Numbered from the stretch's first letter, positions 35,801 through 47,644 are shown. The stretch: 64,000 bases of DNA from Hydrangea macrophylla (GCA_033977485.1 CM066993.1:25100001-25164000); one strand, 5' to 3'. A program made the numbers and translations. Notes: generated by a model from the sequence alone, not told the origin.

Positions 35801-38403
35801 TTGGGATGATTTATCCGATATCTGATAGTCCTTGGGTCAGTCCAACCCAAGTGGTTCCAAAGAAAGCAGGCATAACGGTCATCCCAAACAAAGATGGTGA
35901 ATTGATACCAACACGTGTCCCCACTGGATGAAGGATGTGTATTGACTACAGAAAGTTGAATACTGTGACCCGAAAAGACCATTTTCCTTTGCCATTCATG
36001 GATCAAATGCTAGAACGTGTGGCAGGTCACAAGTATTACTGCTTTTTGGATGGATATAGTGGATATAACCAAATTGAAATTGCTCCTGAAGATCAGGAGA
36101 AAACCACATTCACTTGTCCATTTGGTACATTTGCCTACCGTCGAATGCCGTGTGGCTTATGTAATGCACCGGCTACCTTACAGCGGTGCATGCTAAGCAT
36201 ATTCAGTGACATGGTCGAACACATCCTTGAAGTCTTCATGGATGATTTTTCAGTGTTTGGCCATAGCTTTGAAGATTGCCTCAGCAATCTCGAGCATGTA
36301 TTAATGCGATGTGAGGATAAACACCTAGTTTTGAATTGGGAAAACTGTCACTTTATGGTGACCAACGGAATAGTCCTCGGCCATATAATCTCTGATGAAG
36401 GAATCCAAGTGGATAAGGCCAAAATCGACATAATCTCAAATCTACCTGTCCCCCGTACAGTGAGAGACATCCGTTCGTTCTTGGGGCATGCGGGATTTTA
36501 TCGTCAGTTTATCCAGAAGTTCAGTGCAATCTCTCGACCTCTTTGTCAACTTCTTGTCAAAGATGTACCATTCGAGTGGTCAGAAAGTTGCCAAAAGTCC
36601 TTCGAGGATCTAAAAGAGCTCCTCACCACCGCACCTATAATACAGGCACCCGACTAGAGTTTGCCTTTCGAATTAATGTGCGATGCTAGTGATTACGCCA
36701 TTGGCGCGGTCCTAGGCTAGAGAAAGGACAGTAAGCCATATGTGATATACTATGCCAGCCGAACTTTGAATGAAGCTCAAATGAATTATACAACTACAGA
36801 AAAGGAGCTGCTGGCTGTAGTATTCGCCTTGGATAAGTTTAGGTCTTTTCTGATAGGGTCACAAATCGTCTGTTTTACAGATCACTCAGCCCTCAAGTAT
36901 CTGCTGTCTAAGAAAGACGCTAAACAATGGCTCATTCGCTGGATACTCTTACTCCAAGAGTTTGATCTAACAATCAAAGATAAGAAAGGAGTAGAGAATG
37001 TGGTTGCGGACCATTTGTCACGATTGACTTTTGTCGACAATGCTGAATCCCAATCCATTACGGATGAGTTCCCGGACGAACAACTACTGGCAGTAAGTGG
37101 TCTACCTTGGTATGCTGATATCGTGAACTACCTTGTCACGGGAGAAACCCCGAATCATTGGTCAAACCAAGACAGAAAACGGTTCCTCTCGTTCGCGCGT
37201 CATTTCTTTTTTGATGACCCATATCTTTTCAAGTACTGTGCTGATCAGGTTATCAGGCGCTGCGTCCCCAATGAGGATATAACCGTAATTTTAGCATCAT
37301 CCCATTCTGAGGCATGCGGTGGCCACTTCGCTTCACATAAGACCGTACAAAAAGTTCTACAAAGCAGTTTTTACTGGCCCACAATTTTTAAAGATGCGTA
37401 TTCCTTTTGCAAGACATACCAATGCTGTCAGAAGCTTGGAACTATTTCTAAAAGGAATTCTATGCCTTTAACCCCTATCATCACAATTGAGATATTCGAT
37501 TGTTGGGGCATAGATTTTATGGGCCCATTTCCTAAGTCTAATAACTGTGAATACATACTCCTTGCTGTAGAGTATGTGTCAAAATGGGTTGAAGCAATAC
37601 CAATGAGACGCAATGACCACAGAACGGTCATGTCCTTTCTAAGAGAGCATATCTTGTCTCGTTTTGGAACTCTGAAAGCTTTACTAAGTGACCAAGGCAA
37701 GCATTTCTGCAATAGGCCTTTGGAGTCGCTTCTCAAGAAATACGGAGTCCACCATAAAATCGCTCTTGCCGATCATCCACAGTTGAATGGGCAAGCAGAA
37801 TTGGCTAACCGAGAAATCAAGCATATTCTCGAAAAGACGGTTAGCTCCAACCGAAAGGACTGGGCATACAAGCTGACCGACCCTTTATGGGCATACCGTA
37901 CTGCCTACAAAACGAATCTAGGTATGTCCCCGTATAGATTGGTTTACGGGAAAGCTTGCCACCTCCCTGTTGAAATTGAGCATAAAGCTTACTGGGCGAC
38001 ACGCTCATTGAACTTTGATATCCAAGAGGGAGGTCAGTTACGTAAGCTCCAACTTACAGAGCTAGAGGAAATACGACGAGATGCGTATGACTCTGCAAGG
38101 TTGCATAAGGAAAGGTTGAAGGCTTGCCACGATCGTACGATCTTTCGTAAATCATTTGAGCCGGGGTAGAAAGTTTTGTTGTATGACTCTCGCCTCCACC
38201 TTTTCCCAGGAAAGCTCTGTTCCCGTTGGACAGGCCCGTTCATTGTAAAAACTATTTTTCCACACGGGGCGGTTGAGCTCGTCAATCCAAAGAACGATGA
38301 TAGTTTCAAGGTCAATGGCCAGAGGTTGAAACCGTTCTTGGAGAACTTCCAAACTGAAGTTGAGCACATTCAGCTGGATGAGCCCAACTATTCTCCCACT
38401 TAA
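32875..38403 (+). pseudogene. gag-pol: Athila-1 gag-pol, eight nonsense codons
   Basis: A single frame of 1843 codons from MSDSSVHG to the natural stop at 38401. It has no frameshift, but in-frame stops end at 33672, 34041, 34947, 35292, 35931, 36657, 36720 and 38169. Compared with Athila-2, 11 codons are missing in Gag near 33168. Domains follow the Athila order. Gag carries a CX2CX4HX4C knuckle ([14 protein letters not shown]). Protease has DLRAS where the active site should read DLGAS. RT has FMDD. RNase H and integrase follow. Six of the eight stops can be reached from the Athila-2 codons by transitions alone, as expected for methylated-cytosine decay. It is not functional. Confidence 0.95.
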
Positions 38404-38577
38404 AATCCAAAGTGGAGTTCCATATTGTTGTTGTATTCCTTATCTTTCCCTGCATTTTAGTTTCTCTATGTTGTTTTTTTTTTTTTTTTTTTTTTTTTAT
38501 TCTTTGCTCGTTCTTTTAGTATTTGTGATCTCGTTCTAATCCGCTTTACCTTAAACCACTCAATTGCAGGTGCATAA

Positions 38578-39511
38578 ATGCGAGGTAACGATGTTCATTC
38601 TATCGGTTCATGGGCTGATTCAGAATGTCGTTGTGGCACCTGGACTAAGGGTGAACTCACACCCTACCCCTTGCTTCATCAAGACCCTGAAGTTCACACT
38701 CTCATTGATGCTGCCCAAGGGTACCTTCCATACCCACCGGCCCTCCTTGACATCAATCCATATAAAAATATGGAATTTCATGATGACGATGATGTGGATG
38801 AGGAAGAAGACCTGTACATGGGGAGAATGGTGGATGATGCACTCATGGCACAATGGGAAAATGATGATATGTGGGAGCCATGGGAAGATCATAACCTCCA
38901 GGATGTCTTCCCGGAATGTCACAATGCAGTTTTTGTTTTTGTTGATGACTTCCTTGTTCCCGAGTTGGTCCCATACCGCTATGTGTACCTGAGCTTTCTG
39001 CTATTCAGGCTCCAATGCCCCTTACCAGCTAGTGCATTTTGGGAATCTATGCCAATAGTGAGGTTGGAAATTAGTCACATTTCTTTTTATTTTGTTCCTG
39101 TTCCTTGTTTTTCTTTTCGTGTTTAATCATTGTTTCTTGTGTTCCGTTATCTTAATCTCGGTTTGTTTGTCTTTTGTCGTTTCCTTGTCCAGGATTGTCA
39201 CTATGTTTCTCAATGGTATTTTGGTGTTCCTTCCACATCAGCTGTTCCATGGGGCTCGCACGCAGTCTCCTGGCACCCCACCGCATGAGGAAGAACAATT
39301 GTGAATTTTCACACCATTATCTATGTCCCCACCGCAGTCTCCTCTCATGTGCACACCTCATTCCCTAGCGACTCCAGACATGCTGAATGACTCTCTTGTC
39401 GCTTTCAGATTATTTTGGGAACGGGAATTGTCAAGTTTGGCGTCCAATCTCGAAGATCTGGTGGTGTTCGAAGCAATGGAAGACGAAGAAGTTTTCGTGT
39501 TGGAAGTTTAG
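38578..39511 (+). pseudogene. Athila-1 accessory gene (acidic protein), two exons, one nonsense codon
   Basis: Exon A 38578-39062 starts MRGNDVHSIGSW, 9 bases after an acceptor-like caattgcag. It is rich in Asp/Glu (DDDDVDEEEDLYM). A GT-AG intron is predicted at 39063-39192 (130 bp; GAG/GTTGG ... TTGTCCAG/GATTG). Exon B 39193-39511 continues in phase (codon split 2+1) to a TAG. In exon B the TGA at 39301-39303 replaces an Arg codon present in Athila-2. Evidence for a real gene: exon A has identical length (485 nt) in both copies, protein-level similarity holds on both sides of the intron, and both splice sites are conserved. I recognise no domain and the function is unknown. It sits between gag-pol and the env-position gene. 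Confidence 0.75.
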
Positions 39512-39834
39512 TGTTTCACTTCAGTTTTGTTTTGTCATTTTCATTTTTCTCAATTGAAGTGTAATTCTGGGCAAATGATTTTTAGTTTGGTTTTTTATTT
39601 TAGTTTTCTATGTAATAAGGTCTACGGATCACATGGGAAGTTAAAATTTTGCAAATTGACTGCATTTTGAATCTTTTATTACTAAATCTTTGCAATTTTA
39701 TCTTTTGGTGATGTCCATTCTTGCCTACATGTCTGTGGTTGAACTGCTTTTAAGTATCTCTGCATGTCCAGATCTGTGTCTGATAGTTGGGGGTGTTTTG
39801 GTTCAATTCTCCAATAAGTTCTATAAATTTTTGA

Positions 39835-39957
39835 GTTCGATCGATCTAACCCCTTTCGATCGATCGAAACCCCTGCAAGCTCGAGCGTTTGAACTCATTC
39901 TTAAATCGATTGAGAGTTTTGCTGTCGATCGATCGAACTGAGTTCGATCGATCGAGC
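39835..39957. repeat. Palindrome array 1 before the Athila-1 env-position gene
   Basis: Five to six sites of the TTCGATCGATCGAA family. The matching array in Athila-2 is 48194-48310. Confidence 0.88.
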
Positions 39958-40291
39958 ACTGTTTTAAACAAGGCGTCTGCAGAACATCTCTTTATTTCCC
40001 TCACTCTCACACACTCGATCGCTCAAGCACAGAGGAGGGGGCAACTCGGCAATTTCGTGACTTCCGACATCAATTGGCGGCCAAGGTCACCCCCACAATC
40101 GTCCTCTATGTCCTCTCACCCCGCGGGTCTCCTTTTACACCGAGGTAGGCTCCACTAGCCCTTTGTCTTTCATTTTATTAGAAAAATCCCAAGGGGGTGT
40201 CCCCTTGGTCGTAGGATTTCTCCCTTGTAGTAACGTTTTTCTTTCATTTTCGTTTTCCCATTCGTTTTCGCGATCGCAGCACATCGCTGTG

Positions 40292-40412
40292 TTCGATCGA
40301 TCAAACTATTTTCGATCGATCAAAGCTGAAATGTTTGATCGATCGAACTATGCTCAAGCGATCGAATCCTACTCCAGTTCAAGCGATCGAACTAAGTTAG
40401 ATCGATCGAACT
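40292..40412. repeat. Palindrome array 2, inside the predicted leader intron
   Basis: Six sites, several in the ttcgatcgatcaaa or caagcgatcgaa form. The matching array in Athila-2 is 47723-47850. Confidence 0.88.
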
Positions 40413-40491
40413 AGAGCAGTAGCAGTTTTTTTCTTTTTTCTTCCCTGTTCTAATCTGTGTCGTGTTGCGTTCTATTTTCAGGGCTGCCACG

Positions 40492-41907
40492 ATGAATCCA
40501 GTAACTGGCTACCACAAGTCCAAGCCCCTCAGCCTCACTATACCTGATCTGGTACCCGCACATGGGTTCCGGAATGCTGAGGATCGGGTATGGTACGAGC
40601 GTTATTTCCAGACGCGGAAGGTGATGATTGAGCGTCCTATCGAGTCTTATTGGTCGGAGCACCCGTGGTTCCTGACACGGATTCGCTCCATGCCCCACTG
40701 GTTCCATATACTCTCGCTGGCCAAGAGAGTAAATCTGTCATGGATACGAGGAGCGTGTGCGACGATGATACACGACCCGCACGCACCATTCACACATCGT
40801 GCTTTCTTCCGGGGTCGGGGGTTCGTCATCAGTCCCGCTACAGCTTCGGCCGCCTTGGGGGTACCAGAGGTACCAGATTATATTTGCCCCCATCGGCCTG
40901 ACGCACCTGAGACCCCACCAACTACCATCATCCCTGAGCTCACCGGAGGCGCCGTTCCTTCTTGGAATGGCGAGGCTTTGATTGAGGACCACTTCCTTAC
41001 CGACGACTACCACATGCTTCACCTGGTCCTCAGTAATTGTCTCTTGGTGACCTCTTATCGAGAGAAGATCGCAGCTTGGTATGCGTGAGTTTTATTTGCA
41101 GTAGGGACAGGACAGTCGGTCTGCTTACCACGGCTTTATATCGACTTCATGGTCCATCCCACCCGCTTCATCGCCTCCAAAAAGCACCTGAAAGGTGCTT
41201 GGGCGATTCACAGAGTTATGACTCAGGCCAGTTTTCCTGAGCTTGCTGGAGACGACCTTCGTGCTTCCCCCAGCCGATTCGGCGAGGCAGCGGCTCGCCG
41301 CCCAGACGCCCAGAAGAGGAAACGAAAAGGAAAAGGGAAAGCGAAGGTGGGGGCAAAGCAGAAGAGGCGTGGTGGGACAGACACAGAGGCTGGAGCTTCA
41401 GGGACGCCCATAGAGGCCGAGGAGCTTGATACAGATGATGACGAGGAGGATCCGGTTGCTGCTGCTCAGCAGTTCGAGTTGCGACAGCGGTCGCAGACTC
41501 AGGCCCAGGGAGAGTCTTCTTCCTCTGTGCCTCTCCTGATAGTTTATGAGCTGCTATTGAAGGAGAGAGAGGCCAGGATTAGACTTGAGGGCCGGATGGA
41601 TCAGCTGCAGACCTTGCTTGAGTCTATATTGATTCAGATTGGGGTCGATCAGGCCGTTCACTCTGCTCACCATCCTACGACTACCCCGTCTGCACCGCCT
41701 GCTGCCGATCCATCACTTTCTGCTGCTCCTACTCCTACAGGTCTATCCACTTCTTCTCCTGCTGCCGATCCATCACTTTCTGCTCCACTTACTACTGATC
41801 TTCCATCCCCGTTTGCTGCTGTTGCACCTGCTACTGCACCACCACCATCTGAACCCATTGACATTCCTTCTGACGTGGCTGATGATGATCCGTCGGGAGC
41901 CGTGTAG
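40492..41907 (+). pseudogene. Athila-1 env-position protein, one nonsense codon
   Basis: Start MNPVTGYHKSKPLS at 40492 after a strong acceptor (tctattttcag, 40471-40481). 472 codons to the stop at 41905, with one TGA at 41086-41088 where Athila-2 has Arg. The N-terminal 260 residues form a conserved globular-looking region (WYERYFQTR, SWIRGACATM, LGVPEVPDY, HLKGAWAI). It recalls the Athila ORF1/plant transposon-protein type domain. Then come a basic NLS-like stretch (KRKRKGKGKAKVG), an acidic run, a predicted coiled coil (LLLKEREARIRLEGRMDQL) and a Pro/Ala/Ser-rich tail. No signal peptide or membrane segment is visible in this frame, so calling it an envelope protein is not justified from sequence. 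Confidence 0.85.
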
Positions 41908-42537
41908 CATTTTCTGGGAAGGGGGTGGTGTTATTGTACTTTTGATTATATGTTTATTTTTGTTGTACTATTTTTGGTGGGTGTGTTATGGTTGGACATG
42001 TGGGACTGTTCTTTATTTCGGTTAGTTTGGTTATGTATGAACATTATTTATCACTGCTTTTTATTTTATTCCTTTACCATTCCAGTGGTTTGTATTGTTT
42101 GGATCATGGTTTTATTGCTTTATCTTTATCTATTGATCCTTGTTGTTTTGGAGATTGTGTTCTATATTTCTATGCCAGGTTGCTATGCTTGTTGTCATTG
42201 CATTGCTCTATACAGGTGATACCCATCTATTTTAATTATTGAAAATCAACTTCTGGGGACTTTGTTGTTTTCAGTTGGGGGTAGGGGATACTAATAGATA
42301 GGTATACACCCGTAATGATCATATTTTGCACTTGGATATGTCTTAAATTTAATTAGAATGCGGTCTGGTAAAATTTTGAAAATTTTTAAATATTGAATCT
42401 TATTGATAGAATAACTCTGAATAATCTCTCCTGCTTGTTAATTAGGCGATGACACATTTGTAGTATTCTCATCTTTTTATGGATTAAGTTCACGCGTTTT
42501 CTGTTATCACTAAGATGGATTGCATGTGTGAAGCTAT
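41908..42537 (+). other. Athila-1 3' noncoding region, left part
   Basis: T-rich sequence after the env-position gene. A frame shifted relative to that gene reads a hydrophobic stretch, also seen in Athila-2. A second PPT-like box, cagttgggggtagggg, is at 42272. It is interrupted at 42537 by Athila-2 and continues at 57067. Confidence 0.75.
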
Positions 42538-43182
42538 TGACACGAGAATTTTTCTGTGCGCTCTTGTGCAATACCCAAGTGTAGGTAGACGTGCAAGTAA
42601 TATCTGGTAAGACCAGGTCGATCCCACAGGGAAGGTGTTGACCTATTGAATTAGACTAACCTCTAAAGAAAATAAAATAAAATGAATAAGATTAAGCAAT
42701 GGTGCGGAACACAAAGTTCCACAGCTAAGATTACTAAAGGATATGACTAACGATCTAACTAGCTAATTAAAACAGTACTTGAAATTATGATGTTTAACTT
42801 TAAAAGAAAGTGTTGGGATTACACGAATCCGCAGTAATCTAGCCATCTACCATGCATTTACCTTGAAGCACAAAGGAGTATGTTACCCACAGTTTTTCGT
42901 ATTCCTCTAAAGATAGAGAATCCATGGCCCTTTCATGACCGGGACCATATCATCACAGTTAAATTAAGATACGTAAAAGCGGTTTAATCCAATAGTTAAG
43001 ACTCGCATCCTCAATGGTGTTAGCATTGAAGATGGTTTGCAAAATGTATTGAAAGAAAATGCCTTAGGGCCTTAGTTTTAAAACTGTTTTGACAAACTGA
43101 GCATTTATTTGGGACAGAATGATAACAAATCCTAAAACAAAAAGTCCTCGAATACTGCAGGGAACATCCTCAAGAATCCGAG

Positions 43183-43306
43183 AGTTCGATCGATCGACGC
43201 GCTTTCGATCGATCGAAGACCTTCATCCCTCAATCGATCGAACTGACTTCGATCGATTGACTGTCTCTGGTTCGATCGATCGAACTAACTTCGATCGATC
43301 GAACAC
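43183..43306. repeat. Palindrome array, transcribed part of Athila-2 3' LTR
   Basis: Six sites in 124 bp, four of them perfect CGATCGATCG cores; its copy in the 5' LTR is 56081-56204. Confidence 0.9.
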
Positions 43307-43799
43307 AGCGATTATCCTGCTGCATGGCAGAGGCTGGAGATCACTATTTCATCGTGTTCTCCCAACCTGGGACTACTCAGACATCGTCTGGAGTGTCATA
43401 GATTGATATTTAACGTGAGAAAACATTAACACCTCGTTTGGTTGTGAGTTTTTCATGAAAACTACGAAATCTATGGTTTTGACAAAATATTGAGCATGTA
43501 GTGCAATAGGATGAGCAATTAAACTATGACTACCAAGTGCAGAATATAACTAACAATATATAAATAACCTGGAGTGAAGAATACTAGTATTAACTCAGAG
43601 AAATCCAATCCACAATGTAAAAATTCAATGAAAACCTACAAAAAAACAAGCAAACTCTCTATCTCTCTCTCTAAAACTGTTAAAACGTAAAGTGGGCGTC
43701 CTTATGGACGTGTACAATACACATATATATAAGAAAACCTAAGAAACTAGGGTTAAAACCCGCATCTGCTACGCACGCAAATGTTACTGGAAATACCCC

Positions 43800-43912
43800 G
43801 TTCGATCGATCGAACTGGTCTCGATCGATCGAACCATTAAGACTCAATCGCTTCAACTCTCTTTGAGCGATCGAACTCTCGATCGATCGAACCTTCTTAG
43901 ATCGATCGAACT
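43800..43912. repeat. Palindrome array upstream of the TATA box, Athila-2 3' LTR
   Basis: Five to six sites. The array begins about 68 bases upstream of the minus-strand TATA box. The copy in the 5' LTR is 56698-56811. Confidence 0.9.
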
Positions 43913-44163
43913 CCACATTTCAGCTTTGACTTCTTTTGTTCTCATTCCAGCATTCCAGTTATTCTGATGTTCATCTGTTTAGTCCACACAGCAGTAATCT
44001 GCACAAACAACAGCTAAAACAATACAACTTATCATAGATTAATCATAGTGTATAGAAATTAGCCTTGCAATGCAAATTGCAGATAACACGGGAAGTTGTG
44101 ATAAAAACTAATACAATTCTTTCTTTTAGCGCGGTTGTATTTTACAAATACCCCCGCTTTGCA

Positions 44164-44177
44164 CAACCCCCAACTAG
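44164..44177 (-). promoter_or_regulatory. Polypurine tract of Athila-2
   Basis: Minus strand agttgggggttg abuts the 3' LTR start TGCAAAG. The same box precedes the Athila-1 3' LTR at 58528-58540. Confidence 0.8.
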
Positions 44178-46249
44178 CTTATTGCTAGTCCCTAGCGATA
44201 AAGCGAAAATCAAATAAAATAAAAACTCCTAAACTAATACTACCACAACTAAGAAACAAAGAAAAACTAAAAACAACCTAAACTAAGATAGAAAGAAAGA
44301 TCCTAACTCACTTTCGCAAGAATCGCGGTTGCATTTAGCAAATGCAACAAGCCGTTAAACCCCTAGGTTCCCCCTAGTGGACGAGTGTTGTCTCGTGAGG
44401 GTTTGCAGTGAATATACCCACAAAATTCTCCAATTTTAAGCTCAAAAAGATTTAGAATAACTTGTAGAATTCACCCTTCCATTAAATTGTTAACTAAACT
44501 CCACAATAATATAATATCCTCTATCAACCCATGAAAGAGACCCACATGCTCCCCTATATCACCAAGTAAAATATAACAAATGTATTACCATCATGCACCC
44601 ATGCGTGTGTGAAATTAACAACCATGCGTCCAACCTTATTAAGAGTTATATAGACTATTGTACTTTGGAAAACTTGAAGTTTTAGCTCAATTCTCACATT
44701 GGTCACACTCAAAAAGAACGTCTCTCAGAAACTTGCTTTACAATGATCACATATCGTATGAAAGCTTTGATAAGGATGATATTATAAGTGCTAATGCTTT
44801 CATACTCGACTCTATGAAAAACGGACATTTAAGAGTGTATAGTCTCAGGAATGGAACACTACTTTCTAGAGGAGCGAAATACCGTGGATAACTCAACTCA
44901 CACTTCCATGTTCAAATCAATTATTGAGAATTTTCAAGACTTTGACTTGCGGCTTTTATTTAGTAGGTAGGAGGGTTGTAGAGAAGAGTGTGCTTTTTTA
45001 GTATGTGATGGAATTTCAACTTCTCTTTTTATTCTTAATTCTTTTCTCCACCCAATCTCCCATTCATTTCATATAATTTTTTTTTTTATATATATATATC
45101 CCACAACTACTTTCTTCCATTTCACATACTTTGATGACTCATTCCCAACAAATATATCAAACGGCTCGATGAGGTCAAGGTATAGATCAAGGGTATGAAT
45201 TCTTATGATTATATTGGAAATATTTAATTAAGGTGTGGGATCAGGGATGAAATAATTCAATGAATGTAGGTGATAGTTATATCAGGTAAAAGAATGGGTA
45301 AACGATGGCTTAAATCATTTTCTCAACTTTCAATTTTTAGCACTTAAGTGTTCATTGAGTTTTAATTGGTAAATCCTGAACGTTCTCCTCTAACAAGCAG
45401 TCTAAACTTTTAAAGAAACTGAGACTTAACAACGAATTCACCAAGTATATGCAAGAAAAAACCATTCGACAATGTATGAGAATCCCCTCAGAAATGACGA
45501 TTGGCTCAATAGCTCACAAAGGGTTATTAGCCTCCACTACTTATTCTTTTTCGCACAATAATCATATTAACTCAATTTTTAGGTTTTCTACAAGGCTGCC
45601 AATTAGTGCACAAAAGTATTGGGTACATAAATAGCTTTACAAATGCAATTTATTTCAGTGATAAAGAAAAACGCGTGGATTTAATCCATAAGAAGATGAG
45701 AATACTACAAATGTGCCATTGTCTAATCAACAAGCAGGAGAGATTATTCAGAGTTATTCTAACAATACGATTAAAAATTTTCAAAATTTTAACAGACTGT
45801 GTTCTCATTAAATTTAAAACATATCTAAGTGCAAAACCTGATTATTACGGGTGTATACCTATCTATTGTCTCCTACCCCCAACTGAAAACAACAAAGTCC
45901 CCAGAAGTTGATTTTCAAAAATAAAATAGATGGGTATCACCTGTATAGAGCAAATGGATGATCACAAGCAAAGCAACCTAGCATAGAAAAACAGAACACA
46001 ATCTCCAAAACCAACAGGATCAATAGATAAGAGTATACGCTAAAAACCATGATCCAAGCAATCTAAACCATCGTAATATGAACAGAATAAAATAAAACAA
46101 AATAAAAACAGGGATAAAAACTGTCCATATAGATACAATCAACCAAATAGTCCAACCAAACAACAAACCAGGCCATCCAACCAAAACCATACCCAAAAAT
46201 AGTACAATAACTAACCAAAAATACAGAAACACCACCTCCCCAACTAAAA
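44178..46249 (-). other. Athila-2 3' noncoding region
   Basis: 2.1 kb without a recognisable gene. It matches 41908-42537 plus 57067-58527 of Athila-1, including an internal cagttgggggtagga box at 45872-45885. The hydrophobic overlapping frame (46275-46063) starts inside the end of the env-position gene. Confidence 0.8.
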
Positions 46250-47644
46250 CTAATCGACACCATATGGCGTATCATCAGCTACATCGGAAGGGATGTCGAT
46301 AGGAGCAGGCGGCAACGATGTAGTAGCAGGGGCTGCAGCAGATGGATCGGCAAGTGGTGGATCGGCTGCAGCAGAAGAAGTGGATGGACCTGTAGTAGCA
46401 GAATCTGGGGCAGCAGCAGATGATGGATCAGTAGTAGGTGGTGCAGACGGGGTCGTCGATGGATGCGGAGTAGAATGAACAGTCGCATCAACCCCAATCT
46501 GGATCAATATAGACTCCAGCAAAGTCTGGAGATGGTCTATCCTGCCCTCGAGTCTAATCCTGGCCTCTCTCTCCTCCAATAGTAGCTCGTGAACTGTCGG
46601 GAGAGCCATAGAGGAAGAAGACTCTCCCTGGGCCTGAGTTTGCGACCGCTGTCGCAGCTCAAACTGCCGAACCGCAGCAACCGGATCATCCTCGTCATCA
46701 TCGGAATCAAGCTCCTCCACCTCAGTAGGTGTCCCTGAAGCTCCCGCCTCCGTGTCCGTCCCTCCACGCCTCTTCTTCCTCCCCCTCACCCTTGCTTTAC
46801 CTTTCCCCGTTCGCTTCCTCTTTTGGGCGTTGGAGCGGCGAGCAGCCGCCTCGCTAAATCTGCGGGGAGAAGGGCGAACATCATCGCCAGCAAGCACGGG
46901 GAAACCCGCCTCAGCCATCACCCTCTGAATAGCCCAAGCACCCTTCAGGTGCTTCTTGGACGAGATATAACGGGTGGGGTGGACCATAAAGTCAATATAT
47001 AGGCGTGGTATACAAACTGGCTGTCCCGTCCCCACTGCATATAAGACTCGCGCATACCAAGCCGCGATCTTCTCTCGATAGGAAGTCACTAGGAGGCAGT
47101 TGCTGAGGACCAAGTGGATCATATGGTAGCCATCAGTGAGAAAATGGTCCTCGATCAAAGCATCGCCATCCCAAGACGGAACGGCGCCTCCAGTGAGCTC
47201 ACGGATAATAGTGGATGGTGTGGTCACTGGTGCATCAGGCCGGTGGGGGCAAACATAATCAGGTACCTCTGGTACCCCCAACGCGGTTGAAACAGTGGCG
47301 GGACTGATGATGAACGGGTGACTCCGGAAGAAGGCATGGTAGGTGAATGGTGTAACCGGGTCGCTGATCATAGTGGCACACGCACCTCGAATCCAGGACA
47401 GATTGACACTCTTGACCAATGAAAGGAGATGGAACCAGTGCGGCATAGAGCGGATCCGTGTAAGGAACCATGGGCTCTCCGTCCAAATGTGCTCAATAGG
47501 GCGCTCGACCATCACCATCCGTGTCTGAAAATATCGCTCGTACCATGGCCTGTCCTCGTCATTCCGAAACCCGTGTGCGATTACCGGATCTGGTATAATA
47601 CGGCTGAGGGGCTTAGACTTATGGTAGCCCGTCACTGGATTCAT
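46250..47644 (-). CDS. Athila-2 env-position protein, intact
   Basis: 465 codons from MNPVTGYHKSKPLS to the stop at 46250. The frame stays open upstream to 47803, but that extension only reads the palindrome array (FDRSN peptides). I chose the Met right after the acceptor (CTATTTTTCAG at 47654) that both copies share. Conserved N-terminal region about residues 1-260 (WFLTRIRSMPHW, NLSWIRGACATM, VPEVPDYVCPHRPDAP). A basic NLS-like cluster (KRKRTGKGKARVRGRKKRR) lies near residue 300. An acidic run and a heptad-like stretch (LLLEEREARIRLEGRIDHL) follow, near 370. The tail is Ala/Pro/Ser-rich. It recalls Athila ORF1-type proteins; the role is unknown. No membrane segment in frame. Confidence 0.85.
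   Translation of the reverse strand: MNPVTGYHKSKPLSRIIPDPVIAHGFRNDEDRPWYERYFQTRMVMVERPIEHIWTESPWFLTRIRSMPHWFHLLSLVKSVNLSWIRGACATMISDPVTPFTYHAFFRSHPFIISPATVSTALGVPEVPDYVCPHRPDAPVTTPSTIIRELTGGAVPSWDGDALIEDHFLTDGYHMIHLVLSNCLLVTSYREKIAAWYARVLYAVGTGQPVCIPRLYIDFMVHPTRYISSKKHLKGAWAIQRVMAEAGFPVLAGDDVRPSPRRFSEAAARRSNAQKRKRTGKGKARVRGRKKRRGGTDTEAGASGTPTEVEELDSDDDEDDPVAAVRQFELRQRSQTQAQGESSSSMALPTVHELLLEEREARIRLEGRIDHLQTLLESILIQIGVDATVHSTPHPSTTPSAPPTTDPSSAAAPDSATTGPSTSSAAADPPLADPSAAAPATTSLPPAPIDIPSDVADDTPYGVD

Larger units (their letters stand above)
39512..40481 (+). other. Spacer before the env-position gene: PPT-like box, two palindrome arrays, predicted leader intron
   Basis: Contains tagttgggggt at 39784, a palindrome array at 39835-39957 and a second at 40292-40412. 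A predicted noncoding exon ends at ACCGAG/GTAGG (40144/40145). The predicted intron ends at tctattttcag (40481), eleven bases before the next start codon. The same order and splice signals occur in Athila-2. Transcription start is not visible. Confidence 0.6.
42538..44163 (-). repeat. 3' LTR of Athila-2
   Basis: Minus strand TGCAAAGCGGGGG...CTCGTGTCA. TATA at about 43721-43732. Palindrome arrays at 43800-43912 (upstream of TATA in the direction of transcription) and 43183-43306 (downstream). Confidence 0.94.

Noticed and set aside
41086..41110. Mini-intron gtgagt...gcag removing the TGA in the Athila-1 env-position gene
   Set aside because: It would be about 20 bases, far below a workable intron length; Athila-2 has a plain Arg codon here, so a nonsense mutation is simpler.
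43183..43306. CRISPR-like regularly spaced repeats
   Set aside because: Repeats are short palindromes with variable spacing of a few bases and sit in plant LTRs; there are no unique 30-bp spacers and no cas genes.
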